From: Pelagibacteraceae bacterium AG-359-O02
Lineage (GTDB): Bacteria > Pseudomonadota > Alphaproteobacteria > Pelagibacterales > Pelagibacteraceae
DNA: 64,000 bases
Reading direction: 5' to 3'
NCBI GenBank assembly: GCA_003280485.1
Contig: QCEU01000003.1
Coordinates: forward strand, 1-64,000
Position 1 is the first letter of the stretch. Each line of letters opens with the position of its first letter. This document shows positions 10,141 to 19,356 of this stretch, in pieces. The notes beneath the pieces were generated by a model. It saw only the letters and a list, made by a program, of their open reading frames with translations, made no database searches and was not told the DNA's origin. Both the position numbers and the translations under genes were made by a program.

Positions 10141-11048
10141 TGGAAATAGATGATATCAAAAAATCAGTATTATTAATAGATGGAGATATTTTTTTTGATC
10201 AGAGCATTAAAAATCTTAATTGGTTTAATATTGGGGGAAAAACCAAAATTTTTTTTAAACCTAGTTCTCTTAAAGGATTAATAGACTATCTGAAACTTTA
10301 TGCTGCAAGAAGTAAAATATTTATTTTAGGGAATGGGTCCAATGTATTATTTGATGATGATACTTATCAAGGGACAGTAATTAAATTAGGCAAAAGTTTC
10401 TCGAATATTACACTGCTAGATAACGAGACTATCATTGCTGGGACTGCAGCTTCACAAAAAAAAGTTTCAGAATTTGCAAAAGACAACAACATTTCTGGAT
10501 TTGAGTTTATGTCATGTATTCCAGGTTCCATAGGCGGGGGTATAAGAATGAACTCTGGATGTTTTAAAAAAGAATTTAAAGATATTCTTATTTCTATTCA
10601 ATTAGTTGATTTTAAAGGTGTAATAAGCAGTTTACCTGCAAATAAAATTAATTTTAATTACAGATCAATAGAGTTACCTAAAGATTTAATTTTTTTAAGT
10701 GCAACTTTTAAAGGAAATGAAAAAAAAAGTGAAGAGATAAGTAATTATATGAATAAATTAAATATAGTAAAAAATAGGGCTCAACCAACTAAAATTAAAA
10801 CTAGTGGTAGTACATTTAAAAATCCCATTAATCAAACAGACAGAAAGGTATGGGAACTAATTAGATCATGTGTCCCTAATGAAACTAGTTATGGGGACGC
10901 ATTTATCTCAAAGAAACATGCTAATTTTTTTGTCAATAAAAAAAATGCAAAATCTGAAGATATGAAGTCTTTAATTAATTTTGTTAAAAAGAAAGTAAAA
11001 GATCAGACAGGTGTAAAATTAGAATTAGAAATTGTAGTGGTTGAATAA
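10140..11048 (+). CDS. murB: UDP-N-acetylenolpyruvoylglucosamine reductase
   Basis: MurB is the FAD- and NADPH-dependent reductase that forms UDP-MurNAc. The ATG at 10140 overlaps the murC stop by one base. An open TTG 30 bases upstream lies inside murC and is not preferred. The 302-residue protein has the FAD-binding LGNGSNVLFDD motif near residue 63 and the CIPGSIGGGIRMNSGC segment near 127. The catalytic SGSTFKNP serine region is near 222. This fits the short type of MurB found in many alphaproteobacteria. It directly abuts ddl (TAATGG overlap). Confidence 0.96.
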   Translation: MEIDDIKKSVLLIDGDIFFDQSIKNLNWFNIGGKTKIFFKPSSLKGLIDYLKLYAARSKIFILGNGSNVLFDDDTYQGTVIKLGKSFSNITLLDNETIIAGTAASQKKVSEFAKDNNISGFEFMSCIPGSIGGGIRMNSGCFKKEFKDILISIQLVDFKGVISSLPANKINFNYRSIELPKDLIFLSATFKGNEKKSEEISNYMNKLNIVKNRAQPTKIKTSGSTFKNPINQTDRKVWELIRSCVPNETSYGDAFISKKHANFFVNKKNAKSEDMKSLINFVKKKVKDQTGVKLELEIVVVE

Positions 11049-11968
11049 TGGATAAAATTTTAATATTAGCAGGGGGATATTCTAATGAGAGAGAGATCAG
11101 CTTAATTACAGCTGAAAGTGTAATACACGAGTTGAAAAAAATTAAAAAGTACAAACTTTTATTAATCGAACCAGATGGGAATTTAGTAAAAAAATTAAGA
11201 AAATTTAAGCCAAATTTAGTTTTAAACCTGTTACATGGGAGGTACGGGGAGGATGGTTATATTCAGTCGATACTAGAGTCAGAAAAGATAAGATATTCTC
11301 ATTCTGGTGTCTTATCATCTTCTCTTGCAATCGATAAAGAAATTTCGAAAAAAATTTTTATCAAAAATAATATTCTAACACCTCCATATATTAAATTTTC
11401 TTTTAAAAATAATTTTAATATTAAAAGAATAACAAATAAAATTGATAAAAATTTAAAATTTCCTGTAGTTTTAAAGCCTATTAATGAAGGTTCCAGTGTC
11501 GGTGTATATATTTGTAATAAAAAAAATTTTAATAGTAATCTAACAAAATTAAAAAAATTTAAAGATATTTTAATTGAGAAATATATACCAGGAAGAGAAA
11601 TTCAAGCTGCTATTTTAGGTAAAAAAAAACTTGGCATTATCGAACTTAAGCCCAAAAGGAAATTTTATGATTATAAAGCTAAGTATAGTGCTAATGCAAA
11701 AACAGAGCACATAATACCAGTCAACTTAAGTTCAAAAAATTTAAATAAAATTAATTCAATAGCTATGAAAGCGCATAAGTTATTAAAATGTAGGGGGGTG
11801 TCAAGGTCAGATTTCAGATTTTACAACAACAAATTTTATTTATTAGAACTTAATACTCAGCCAGGTATGACTTCCCTTTCTCTAGTACCTGAAATTGCAA
11901 GATATAAAAATATAAGTTTTATAGAGCTAATAGAAGAAATAATTAGAGATGCTTCCATCAACAAGTAA
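11048..11968 (+). CDS. ddl: D-alanine--D-alanine ligase
   Basis: Ddl makes the D-Ala-D-Ala dipeptide used by the MurF half of the upstream fusion. The 306-residue ATP-grasp enzyme has the N-terminal GGYSNEREISL motif, the LHGRYGEDGYIQ segment near residue 63, VVLKPINEGSSVGVY near 142, and the metal-binding LLELNTQPGMT motif near 268. That C-terminal motif and the dcw position make the assignment firm. The end overlaps the ftsQ start by 20 bases. Confidence 0.96.
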   Translation: MDKILILAGGYSNEREISLITAESVIHELKKIKKYKLLLIEPDGNLVKKLRKFKPNLVLNLLHGRYGEDGYIQSILESEKIRYSHSGVLSSSLAIDKEISKKIFIKNNILTPPYIKFSFKNNFNIKRITNKIDKNLKFPVVLKPINEGSSVGVYICNKKNFNSNLTKLKKFKDILIEKYIPGREIQAAILGKKKLGIIELKPKRKFYDYKAKYSANAKTEHIIPVNLSSKNLNKINSIAMKAHKLLKCRGVSRSDFRFYNNKFYLLELNTQPGMTSLSLVPEIARYKNISFIELIEEIIRDASINK

Positions 11969-12644
11969 ATATAAATTATACCTTTATTTATTTTTTTTAA
12001 TTTTTTTAAGTTCAATATTTAATTTCAAAATTTTGGAAAATTACCAAGACAAGTTTGTTTTAAAAACTATTAATATAAATGGAGTATCTTATAAAGAAAA
12101 AAAAAATATTGAAGAGGAATTAAGTAACTTAAAAAATACAAATATTTTTAAAATAACAGATAATAAAGTTTTAGAAAAATTGACTAAATTCAATTTTATT
12201 GAAAGTATAAATGTTAAGAAAATTATACCCTCCTCTTTAAACGTTAGTTTATCAAAAACATTAATCCTTGGAAAAACTTTTATTAATGGAGAAGAGTTCT
12301 ACATTGGTAAAAATGGAAAATATATAAATTCAAACCAAATCTATGAAAAATATAATATCCCAACAGTATTTGGGGAATTTCAAATAAATGAATTTCTAAA
12401 TTTTTATAATATTTTAAAAAATCAAGAGTTACAAATAGATACTATAGAACAATATTATTTTTTTAAAAATAGAAGATGGGATTTGGTATTCTCTAATGGG
12501 CTAATTTTAAAGTTACCATCTAAAAATATAATAAATTCAATTAGAATTTATAAAAAATTATTAGATGATGATAATTTAAAAAAAACAAAAATTATTGATC
12601 TTAGAGTAATTGATCAAATTATAATGACAAACAAAAGTGAGTAA
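11949..12644 (+). CDS. ftsQ: Cell division protein FtsQ
   Basis: FtsQ is a single-pass inner-membrane protein that links early and late divisome parts through a periplasmic POTRA domain. This 231-residue protein has one N-terminal membrane segment (about residues 9-27). A POTRA-like region follows (KTININGVSYKEKKNIEE, about residues 39-57), then an FtsQ-type beta domain. It is short and poorly conserved, so identity rests on topology, the POTRA-like region and its place between ddl and ftsA. The ATG lies inside ddl, and the stop overlaps the ftsA start. Confidence 0.85.
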   Translation: MLPSTSKYKLYLYLFFLIFLSSIFNFKILENYQDKFVLKTININGVSYKEKKNIEEELSNLKNTNIFKITDNKVLEKLTKFNFIESINVKKIIPSSLNVSLSKTLILGKTFINGEEFYIGKNGKYINSNQIYEKYNIPTVFGEFQINEFLNFYNILKNQELQIDTIEQYYFFKNRRWDLVFSNGLILKLPSKNIINSIRIYKKLLDDDNLKKTKIIDLRVIDQIIMTNKSE

Positions 12645-13803
12645 TTTAGATACAGTAATAGACTTTGGATCCAAAAATATAAGATTAGGCGTATTTAACC
12701 AGTCATCTGAAATAATTTATTCATCCAATATTAAAAATACTGAAGTTTTAAAAAGTGAAAATTTAGATAACTCTTTAAATAAGCTGATAAGAGATGCAGA
12801 AAAAAAATTATCAACTCACTTGGTTGATGTGAATGTATTATATGATTCTTCTAAATTAAATTTTGTCGATCTTTCAATAAAAAAATCTTTTGATCAACCT
12901 ACTTTAATTTCAAAACATTATAAAAGTCTAATTAAAGAAGCAAACTTTATTATTTCTGAAAATAATTTTAAAGACAAGATTTTACACATCATTATAAATA
13001 ATATGATTGTAGATGATAATAAAAAATTAGAAAATGTGTTAGATAATTTGAAAACAAAATCTTTAATATTAGAATTAAAGTTTATCTGTCTAAAAAAATC
13101 TTCAATAAATAATTTATCAAATAAATTTAAAAAAAATAATTTAAATATATTAAATATCTATTGTTCAAGTTATGTTAAATCTAAATTGTATAAAAAATAT
13201 TTCGAAAATAGAAATAATTTGATATTTTTAGATATAGGTTTTGAAAGATCTAGCGCATTTTTTTTTCATGATCAAAAATTTAAATTTTTTAAATCTATTC
13301 CAATCGGTGGAAACAATATTACTAAAGATATTTCAAAAGTTTTAAATCTAGATCTTAACTATTCTGAAGACTTAAAATTGAAATTTAACAAAGATGAGAA
13401 CGAGATATCTTTTAATAAAAATTCTATAAATGATATTAACATATATAGTGAGTTAATTAAAAAAAATATTTCAATTGATTTATTGAAACAAATTATTGAA
13501 GCAAGAATTAATGAAATTATTAAATTAGCAGTTACTCAAAATAATCTTTTTAAAAATAATATTAGTTTTAGTAAACCAATTATAATTTTTATTGGAGGTG
13601 GCTCAAAGTTGCTATCAAAGAACTTTAATTTTGATTTTAATAATAATTTCTCCGAATTAATTTTTTTTAAGGAAAATGATTCTGAGATTTGTGAGGCGGC
13701 TATGCATTATCACAAAAGTGATGAAAGATTTCTTATCAAAAACTCAAAAAAAACCAAAAAAATAGGACTTTTTGAGAAATTTTTTAATCTATTTTCTAAA
13801 TAA
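12637..13803 (+). CDS. ftsA: Cell division protein FtsA (actin-like)
   Basis: FtsA is the actin-family ATPase that ties FtsZ filaments to the inner membrane. The best start is the GTG at 12637, overlapping the ftsQ stop. The actin-fold nucleotide motifs are visible though diverged: VIDFGSKNIRLG near residue 7 (phosphate 1), FLDIGFERSSAFFF near 197 (phosphate 2) and IIFIGGGSKL near 318 (adenosine). The end (GLFEKFFNLFSK) forms an amphipathic helix of the kind that targets FtsA to membranes. At 388 residues it is slightly shorter than the E. coli protein. Its usual partner gene ftsZ does not follow. Confidence 0.88.
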   Translation: MSNLDTVIDFGSKNIRLGVFNQSSEIIYSSNIKNTEVLKSENLDNSLNKLIRDAEKKLSTHLVDVNVLYDSSKLNFVDLSIKKSFDQPTLISKHYKSLIKEANFIISENNFKDKILHIIINNMIVDDNKKLENVLDNLKTKSLILELKFICLKKSSINNLSNKFKKNNLNILNIYCSSYVKSKLYKKYFENRNNLIFLDIGFERSSAFFFHDQKFKFFKSIPIGGNNITKDISKVLNLDLNYSEDLKLKFNKDENEISFNKNSINDINIYSELIKKNISIDLLKQIIEARINEIIKLAVTQNNLFKNNISFSKPIIIFIGGGSKLLSKNFNFDFNNNFSELIFFKENDSEICEAAMHYHKSDERFLIKNSKKTKKIGLFEKFFNLFSK

Positions 13804-13825
13804 TCGTATTTTCTCGTAATATTAC

Positions 13826-13856
13826 TTGAATACTAAACTTTTCTTAATTTTATATA
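13826..13856 (+). promoter_or_regulatory. Possible promoter before lpxC
   Basis: A TTGAAT element at 13826-13831 is followed by TATA-rich sequence (TTTATA at 13849 with 17-base spacing, TATATA at 13851 with 19). If used, transcription would begin almost at the lpxC ATG at 13865 and give a nearly leaderless message. The match is weak in such AT-rich DNA. It is listed because this 61-base gap is the only real break in the cluster before bamD. Confidence 0.3.
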
Positions 13857-13864
13857 CTTATGAA

Positions 13865-14788
13865 ATGTCAATACTTTCACAGTCAACAATTGCAGACAAA
13901 ATCTCATTTTCAGGGGTAGGGATACATACAGGTAGGAATGTTAATGTAAATATTTTGCCTGCATCACCAAACTCAGGAATAATTTTCAAGAGAATAGATT
14001 TAGAGAAAAATAATGTTGTTATTCCGAATTTTGAAAATGTTAGTGAAGCTACTCTTTGCACAACTGTGTCAAATCAATTTGGGGTGAAAGTTTCAACAAT
14101 TGAACACCTTATGGCTGCTTTTTTTGGTTTAGGTGTGGATAATGCAGTTGTAGAGCTCAATGGGCAGGAAGTTCCAATTCTTGATGGTTCAGCAAAAGAT
14201 TTTGTTAAAATTTTGAAAGAAACAGGCTTGAAAACTAGTGATATTCCAATCAAATTAATTAAAATTAATAAACATATTGAAATAGCAGAAGGTAATAAAT
14301 ACATCTCCTTAAATAAATCTAACACAACTTTAGAAATTGAATTTGAAATAAATTATAAAAATCAAATTATTAAACGCCAAAATAATAAAGTTAATGTATT
14401 CGAGGACAATTTAGAGGATATATATAACTCTAGAACATTTTGTTTATACGAAGATATTGAAAAGCTTAAAACACTCGGTTTAGGAAAAGGTGGATCTTTA
14501 AAAAATGCAATTGTTGTTAAAGAAGATAAAATTCTTAATCCGAATGGACTAAGAAATGAAAAAGAATTTGTAAATCATAAAATCTTAGATTGTATGGGAG
14601 ACCTTTATCTAGTTGGGTATAGGCTTATAGGATCATTAAAATGTAGACATGGTGGCCATAGTTTAACTAATCAATTATTAAGAAAAGTATTCAGCGATAA
14701 TAAAAATTATTCCTTATTAGAAATTAAAGGTAAAAATTTACCACATACTTTAATAAATAATCGTCATAATTTAAAATCTATTGCATAA
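13865..14788 (+). CDS. lpxC: UDP-3-O-acyl-N-acetylglucosamine deacetylase (lipid A synthesis)
   Basis: LpxC is the zinc deacetylase that commits UDP-acyl-GlcNAc to lipid A. The chosen ATG at 13865 gives 307 residues, the family's usual size, with the expected N-terminal region (FSGVGIHTGRNV, about residues 16-27). A TTG 13 codons upstream is open but lies in the intergenic region. Zinc and catalytic motifs are present: STIEHLMAAF near residue 77, the NHKILDCMGD histidine/aspartate segment near 236, and the RHGGHSLTN histidine near 262. It follows ftsA after a 61-base gap. In most alphaproteobacteria ftsZ stands in that gap. Confidence 0.97.
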   Translation: MSILSQSTIADKISFSGVGIHTGRNVNVNILPASPNSGIIFKRIDLEKNNVVIPNFENVSEATLCTTVSNQFGVKVSTIEHLMAAFFGLGVDNAVVELNGQEVPILDGSAKDFVKILKETGLKTSDIPIKLIKINKHIEIAEGNKYISLNKSNTTLEIEFEINYKNQIIKRQNNKVNVFEDNLEDIYNSRTFCLYEDIEKLKTLGLGKGGSLKNAIVVKEDKILNPNGLRNEKEFVNHKILDCMGDLYLVGYRLIGSLKCRHGGHSLTNQLLRKVFSDNKNYSLLEIKGKNLPHTLINNRHNLKSIA

Positions 14789-14793
14789 TAATT

Positions 14794-14812
14794 AGAATTT
14801 AAAATAAATTCT
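14794..14812. repeat. Short inverted repeat after lpxC
   Basis: Two perfect 7-base arms (AGAATTT and AAATTCT) flank a 5-base loop in the 38-base gap between lpxC and bamD. No clear T run follows, so it is a weak candidate for a terminator or an mRNA-processing hairpin. It may also be chance in AT-rich DNA. Confidence 0.35.
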
Positions 14813-14826
14813 GTTAAAATTTTTAA

Positions 14827-15666
14827 ATGAGAATTGAAAAAATTATATTTTGCTGTTTCTTTTTATTTATTTTAGTTTCTTGTTCACAAAAAGAGGAAAA
14901 AGTTTCATTGGTAAAAGAAAAGAATTTAGAAATGCAGATGATAGAGGCTTATAATGAGGGATTAAAAGAACTTAATAGAGGTGATATTTTTTTTGCAGCG
15001 AAAAAATTTAATGAAGTTGAACTTTTATATCCTCAATCTGTTTGGGCACCAAGATCAACTTTGATGGCTGCATATTCATATTATTCTCAATTATATTATA
15101 ATGATGCAATATTTGAGTTAGAGAGATTTCTTAATAAATACAAGAATCATCCAGACACTGACTATGCTTATTACTTATTGGGTGTGTGTCATTACAATCA
15201 AATAATTGACGAAAAAAAAGATTTAGGAGAAATAATTAAGGCAAAAGAATATTTTACTTTATTAAGAAATAGTTATCCAAATACTGACTTTTCTGAAGAT
15301 GCAAAATTTAAACTTGAATTAATTGAAGAAATACTTGCTTCTAAAGAGTTATATTTAGCTAATTATTATCTTGAGAGAGAAAAATGGATACCAGCAATGA
15401 ATAGATATAAAAAAATTGTAAATAAATATGATACCACAATCTTTGTAGAGGAAGCTTTGTATAGACTGGTTGAATTAAATTATAAATTAGGGCTTGAGAA
15501 TGAGTCAAAAAAATATGCAATAATGTTAGGATATAATTACCAATCAAGTGACTGGTATGAAATGTCATATAAAATATTAAATAAAGAATCTAAAAAGATA
15601 GAGATCAAAAATGATCTGAACAAACAAAAAACTATACTTAAAAGATTTAAAGATTTATTTCAATAA
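14827..15666 (+). CDS. bamD: Outer membrane assembly lipoprotein BamD
   Basis: BamD is the essential lipoprotein partner of BamA in inserting outer-membrane proteins. The 279-residue protein begins with a lipoprotein signal ending in a lipobox (ILVSC, acylated cysteine at about residue 19). TPR-type helices follow (NEGLKELNRGDIFFAAKKF from about residue 38, then FLNKYKNHPDTDYAYYLLG). The YPQSVWAPRS segment is typical of the BamD/ComL family. It lies between lpxC and ligA, as in other alphaproteobacteria where recN normally separates bamD from ligA. Confidence 0.92.
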   Translation: MRIEKIIFCCFFLFILVSCSQKEEKVSLVKEKNLEMQMIEAYNEGLKELNRGDIFFAAKKFNEVELLYPQSVWAPRSTLMAAYSYYSQLYYNDAIFELERFLNKYKNHPDTDYAYYLLGVCHYNQIIDEKKDLGEIIKAKEYFTLLRNSYPNTDFSEDAKFKLELIEEILASKELYLANYYLEREKWIPAMNRYKKIVNKYDTTIFVEEALYRLVELNYKLGLENESKKYAIMLGYNYQSSDWYEMSYKILNKESKKIEIKNDLNKQKTILKRFKDLFQ

Positions 15667-15675
15667 AAAAATGTA

Positions 15676-17685
15676 ATGAAAGAAATTGAAATAAAAAAGT
15701 ACTATCAAAAAAAAATAAATGAACTAAAAAAACATAATAAATTTTATTTTGAAGAAAGTTCTCCGAAAATTTCAGATAAGCAATATGATGAAATAAAAAA
15801 AGAAATAATTAATTTAGAAAAAAATTATACCTTTTTAAAAAGTACATTTTCTCCCTCAAATGTATTGGGTTTTGCGCCATCAAAGAATTTTATAAAATCT
15901 AGGCATAGAGTAAAAATGCTATCTCTATCAAACGCTTTTGATAAAGAGGATTTGATAAATTTTGAAAAAAAAATATTTAATTACCTCAATAAAAAAATTG
16001 ATATTGAATACAGTGTTGAACCAAAAATAGATGGAATTTCAGCTTCATTAACTTACAAAAATGGATTATTAGTGATGGGTACTTCAAGAGGGGATGGTAA
16101 TACAGGTGAAGTAATTACTGAAAATTTAAAAACCATTAATGATATACCTCAGAAAATATTGAATAAAGATTTTCCAAAAGATATAGATATTAGAGGTGAG
16201 GTTTTCATAGAAAAAGACAATTTTAATAAGTTAAAAAATGATTTTGCTAATCCTAGAAATGCTGCATCGGGATCTCTAAGACAAAAAAATCCATTAGAAA
16301 CTAAAAAAATTCCACTTAACTTTGTAGCTTATACTTATGGTTACTTTGAAAGTGATAAAATAAAAAAACAGTCTGATTTTTTAAATTCATTGAAAAAATG
16401 GGGCTTTAAAACAAATGAGCATAATAAAGTTTTAAAAACTATTAAAGATTTAGAAAGCTTTCACAAAAAATTTGAGAATGATAGATTTGATTTAAAGTAT
16501 GATGTTGATGGCCTTGTTTATAAAGTAAACAGTCTCGAAATTCAAAAAAGATTAGGTTTCACTGCAAATTCCCCAAGATGGGCGATAGCTCATAAATTTT
16601 CGGCAGATAGTGGGTATTCTCAAATAACAGACATCAATATCCAGGTAGGTAGAACGGGAGCTTTAACACCAGTAGCAAGAATAAAACCAGTAAATATTGG
16701 AGGTGTGGTAGTTTCAAATGCAACACTTCATAATGAAGACGAAATAATTAGAAAAGACATAAGACTTGGCGATACTGTAAAAGTAGAGAGAGCAGGTGAC
16801 GTTATTCCTCATGTTGTTTTCGTTGATCTTAAAAAAAGAAAGAAAAGTTCAAAAAAATTTGTTTTTCCAAAAAAATGTCCTTGTGGCTTTGATACAATAA
16901 AAGAATTTAATAAAATAACAAAAAAATATGATGCAGTAAGAAGATGTCCAGATAGAGGATTTGAGTGTGAAAAAATAGCAGTAGAAAAAATCAAACATTT
17001 CATTTCAAAAGAAGCTCTAAATATTGATGGATTAGGAAAAAAAGTTGTAGAAAAATTTTGGGATCTAAATCTAATACGATATCCACAGGATATTTTTCTT
17101 CTAGATTATGATAAAATTTCCAAATTAGAGGGTTGGGGTGATCTTTCAGTCTCAAATTTAAAATATTCAATAGATCAATCTAAAAAAGTTTCTTTAGATA
17201 GATTTATTTATTCTATAGGTATTAGACATATTGGGGTCGAAAATGCTAAACTTTTAGCAGAATATACAAAGTCGATAGCAAACTTTATAAATTTTATAAA
17301 AAATAAAGATTTTAAAGAATTTTTAAACATAGATGGAATTGGGGAAACTCAAATTAATTCTTTAAAAAGATTTTTTGAAAATAAATCAAATTATAGCATA
17401 ATAGAAAAATTGTCTTCACTATTAAATATTTCTGATATAAAAAAAAATAAAGATGGTAAGCTATTGAATGTTACATTTATGATTACTGGAAAGTTAGTAG
17501 ATATGAGTAGAGCTGAAGCAAAATCTTTAATTGAAGAAAATTCAGGATCTGTTGTGAGCTCAATTAATAAAAAATTAAAATACTTAATTATTGGAGATAA
17601 ACCAACAATACGAAAAGTTCAACAAGCTAAAGAATTAGGAATAAAAATATTATCTCAAAAAGAATGGATTAGTTTATTAGATTAG
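15676..17685 (+). CDS. ligA: NAD-dependent DNA ligase LigA
   Basis: LigA seals nicks during replication and repair using NAD. The 669-residue protein has the full domain order. An N-terminal Ia domain is followed by an adenylation domain with the active lysine in EPKIDG (about residue 117). Next come an OB fold (VGRTGALTPVA), a four-cysteine zinc finger (CPCG and CPDRGFEC, about residues 400-430), helix-hairpin-helix repeats and a C-terminal BRCT domain (about residues 590-669). It starts 9 bases after bamD. Its last 9 bases overlap the end of pepP, which is transcribed toward it. Confidence 0.97.
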   Translation: MKEIEIKKYYQKKINELKKHNKFYFEESSPKISDKQYDEIKKEIINLEKNYTFLKSTFSPSNVLGFAPSKNFIKSRHRVKMLSLSNAFDKEDLINFEKKIFNYLNKKIDIEYSVEPKIDGISASLTYKNGLLVMGTSRGDGNTGEVITENLKTINDIPQKILNKDFPKDIDIRGEVFIEKDNFNKLKNDFANPRNAASGSLRQKNPLETKKIPLNFVAYTYGYFESDKIKKQSDFLNSLKKWGFKTNEHNKVLKTIKDLESFHKKFENDRFDLKYDVDGLVYKVNSLEIQKRLGFTANSPRWAIAHKFSADSGYSQITDINIQVGRTGALTPVARIKPVNIGGVVVSNATLHNEDEIIRKDIRLGDTVKVERAGDVIPHVVFVDLKKRKKSSKKFVFPKKCPCGFDTIKEFNKITKKYDAVRRCPDRGFECEKIAVEKIKHFISKEALNIDGLGKKVVEKFWDLNLIRYPQDIFLLDYDKISKLEGWGDLSVSNLKYSIDQSKKVSLDRFIYSIGIRHIGVENAKLLAEYTKSIANFINFIKNKDFKEFLNIDGIGETQINSLKRFFENKSNYSIIEKLSSLLNISDIKKNKDGKLLNVTFMITGKLVDMSRAEAKSLIEENSGSVVSSINKKLKYLIIGDKPTIRKVQQAKELGIKILSQKEWISLLD

Positions 17686-19356
17686 GCTAGCTAACCACTT
17701 TTTTTCATTTTTATTTAAAAATGGTGAAATATTATTGTAAACTTCAAAGTGATATTTAAATAAATAATCCTTTTCCTTTTTATTAAGCATTTTAAAATTA
17801 ATTAGATCAGTATCGATTGGCGCCATTGTTAAATTTTTAAAAAAAAGTTTAGATTTAACCCTTTTTATGAAAACTAAATTTTCAATTCTTATTCCAAAAT
17901 CATTTTTTTTGTAAAAACCAGGTTCATTGCTTAAAACCATTCCCTCTTTAAGCTGTACATAATTATTTTTTGATATTCCTTGTGGTCCTTCATGTACATT
18001 AAGAAATGCTCCAACTCCATGACCGGTTCCGTGACGATAATCAAGTCCAATAGAATTGAGACTTTTTCTTGCTATTTTATCAATATTATGGCCATTCTTC
18101 TCTTTTTTTATATTTGATAAAACAACCGCAATATGACCTTTCAAAACTCTTGTAAATATTTCTTTTACTTTATTTGAGACATTAGAAAAACATACAGTTC
18201 TTGTTACATCTGTAGTTCCCCATTTATATTGACCACCGGAATCTAGTAATAGTAAATCGTCTTTTTTTAATTTTCTGTTTGAAAGTTTATCAGATCTATA
18301 ATGAATTACTGCTCCATTTGGTCCAGATCCAGCAATTGTATCAAAGCTTGGGTATAAATAATTTTTACTACTTTTTCTAAAATTCTCTATTTTCTTCTCA
18401 ATTTTTTTCTCTGTGAGGTTATTAATATTAAGATTTTTAATCCAATATAAAAATTTAGTTAAAGCAACCCCATCCTCAATATGTGCATTTACCATATTTT
18501 TAATTTCAGTTTTATTTTTTAAAGATTTTAAAGCATAAAGAGAATCCTCTTTATCAACAATTTTAAATTTATAGCTAATTAGGCTTTCTTCAAATACTGA
18601 ACAAGTTTTACTATCAATACAAAAGTTTCCATTCTTGAGTCCTATTAAGCATTTTAAAATATTATCTTCATTTAAAAAATGCATTTTTAATTTTTTATGA
18701 CTTATTTTTATTTTTTTTATCTTATCTTTACTTGAAAAAAAATAAATTTTTCTATCTTTTGTTAATATCATTTTACAATTTGCAATTGGAGAATTCGGGA
18801 GATCTTTTCCTCTTATATTAAGAAGCCAACAAATATTTTCACCTGAGCTTATGAAATTGTAATCAATATTCTTTTTTTTCATTATTTTAATTAATCGATT
18901 TATTTTACTTGTTACACTTTCACCTGCTATAGCTGTTTTGAGACTAAAGAAAGGATAAGTATTTTTTTTATTAATTTTTTTTTGAAATTTTATGTTTAAA
19001 GGAACTAATGAGTATTCAATTCCAAAATATTTATTTAGAGTTTCCCAAGTAAAAAGATCTGGATCAAAACCAATTTTAATTTTTTTCTCCAAAATATCTT
19101 TTGGCCACACATAAGGAATTTCACAAATTTTATAATTTTTCCCAACCTCTTTTTCTGCTTGAATAGTATATCTTCCATCAACAAATAAATATTTTTTATT
19201 TTTTAAGAAAATAGCAAAACCCGCAGATCCAGAAAAATTTGTAATTGATTTAAGATTATTTATTTTAGAATATTCGGTGAAATAGTTATCATTTTTTGGT
19301 AAAATATATCCATCTAAATTATTAGATAAAATAATATTGTTTATTCCTACACTCAT
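17677..19356 (-). CDS. pepP: Aminopeptidase P family (Xaa-Pro) metallopeptidase
   Basis: This is an M24B metallopeptidase that removes an N-terminal residue preceding proline. It is long, at 559 residues. It has two creatinase-like N-terminal domains and a C-terminal pita-bread catalytic domain, like the eukaryotic-type aminopeptidase P found in alphaproteobacteria. Metal-ligand segments are visible: LLLDSGGQYKWGTTDVTRT, HGTGHGVGAFLNVHEGPQG and the late NEPGFYKKNDFGIRIEN. I chose the ATG at 19356, which overlaps the uvrD stop as ATGA; an upstream in-frame ATG at 19383 lies within uvrD. It is probably cotranscribed with uvrD. Confidence 0.92.
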   Translation of the reverse strand: MSVGINNIILSNNLDGYILPKNDNYFTEYSKINNLKSITNFSGSAGFAIFLKNKKYLFVDGRYTIQAEKEVGKNYKICEIPYVWPKDILEKKIKIGFDPDLFTWETLNKYFGIEYSLVPLNIKFQKKINKKNTYPFFSLKTAIAGESVTSKINRLIKIMKKKNIDYNFISSGENICWLLNIRGKDLPNSPIANCKMILTKDRKIYFFSSKDKIKKIKISHKKLKMHFLNEDNILKCLIGLKNGNFCIDSKTCSVFEESLISYKFKIVDKEDSLYALKSLKNKTEIKNMVNAHIEDGVALTKFLYWIKNLNINNLTEKKIEKKIENFRKSSKNYLYPSFDTIAGSGPNGAVIHYRSDKLSNRKLKKDDLLLLDSGGQYKWGTTDVTRTVCFSNVSNKVKEIFTRVLKGHIAVVLSNIKKEKNGHNIDKIARKSLNSIGLDYRHGTGHGVGAFLNVHEGPQGISKNNYVQLKEGMVLSNEPGFYKKNDFGIRIENLVFIKRVKSKLFFKNLTMAPIDTDLINFKMLNKKEKDYLFKYHFEVYNNISPFLNKNEKKWLASLI

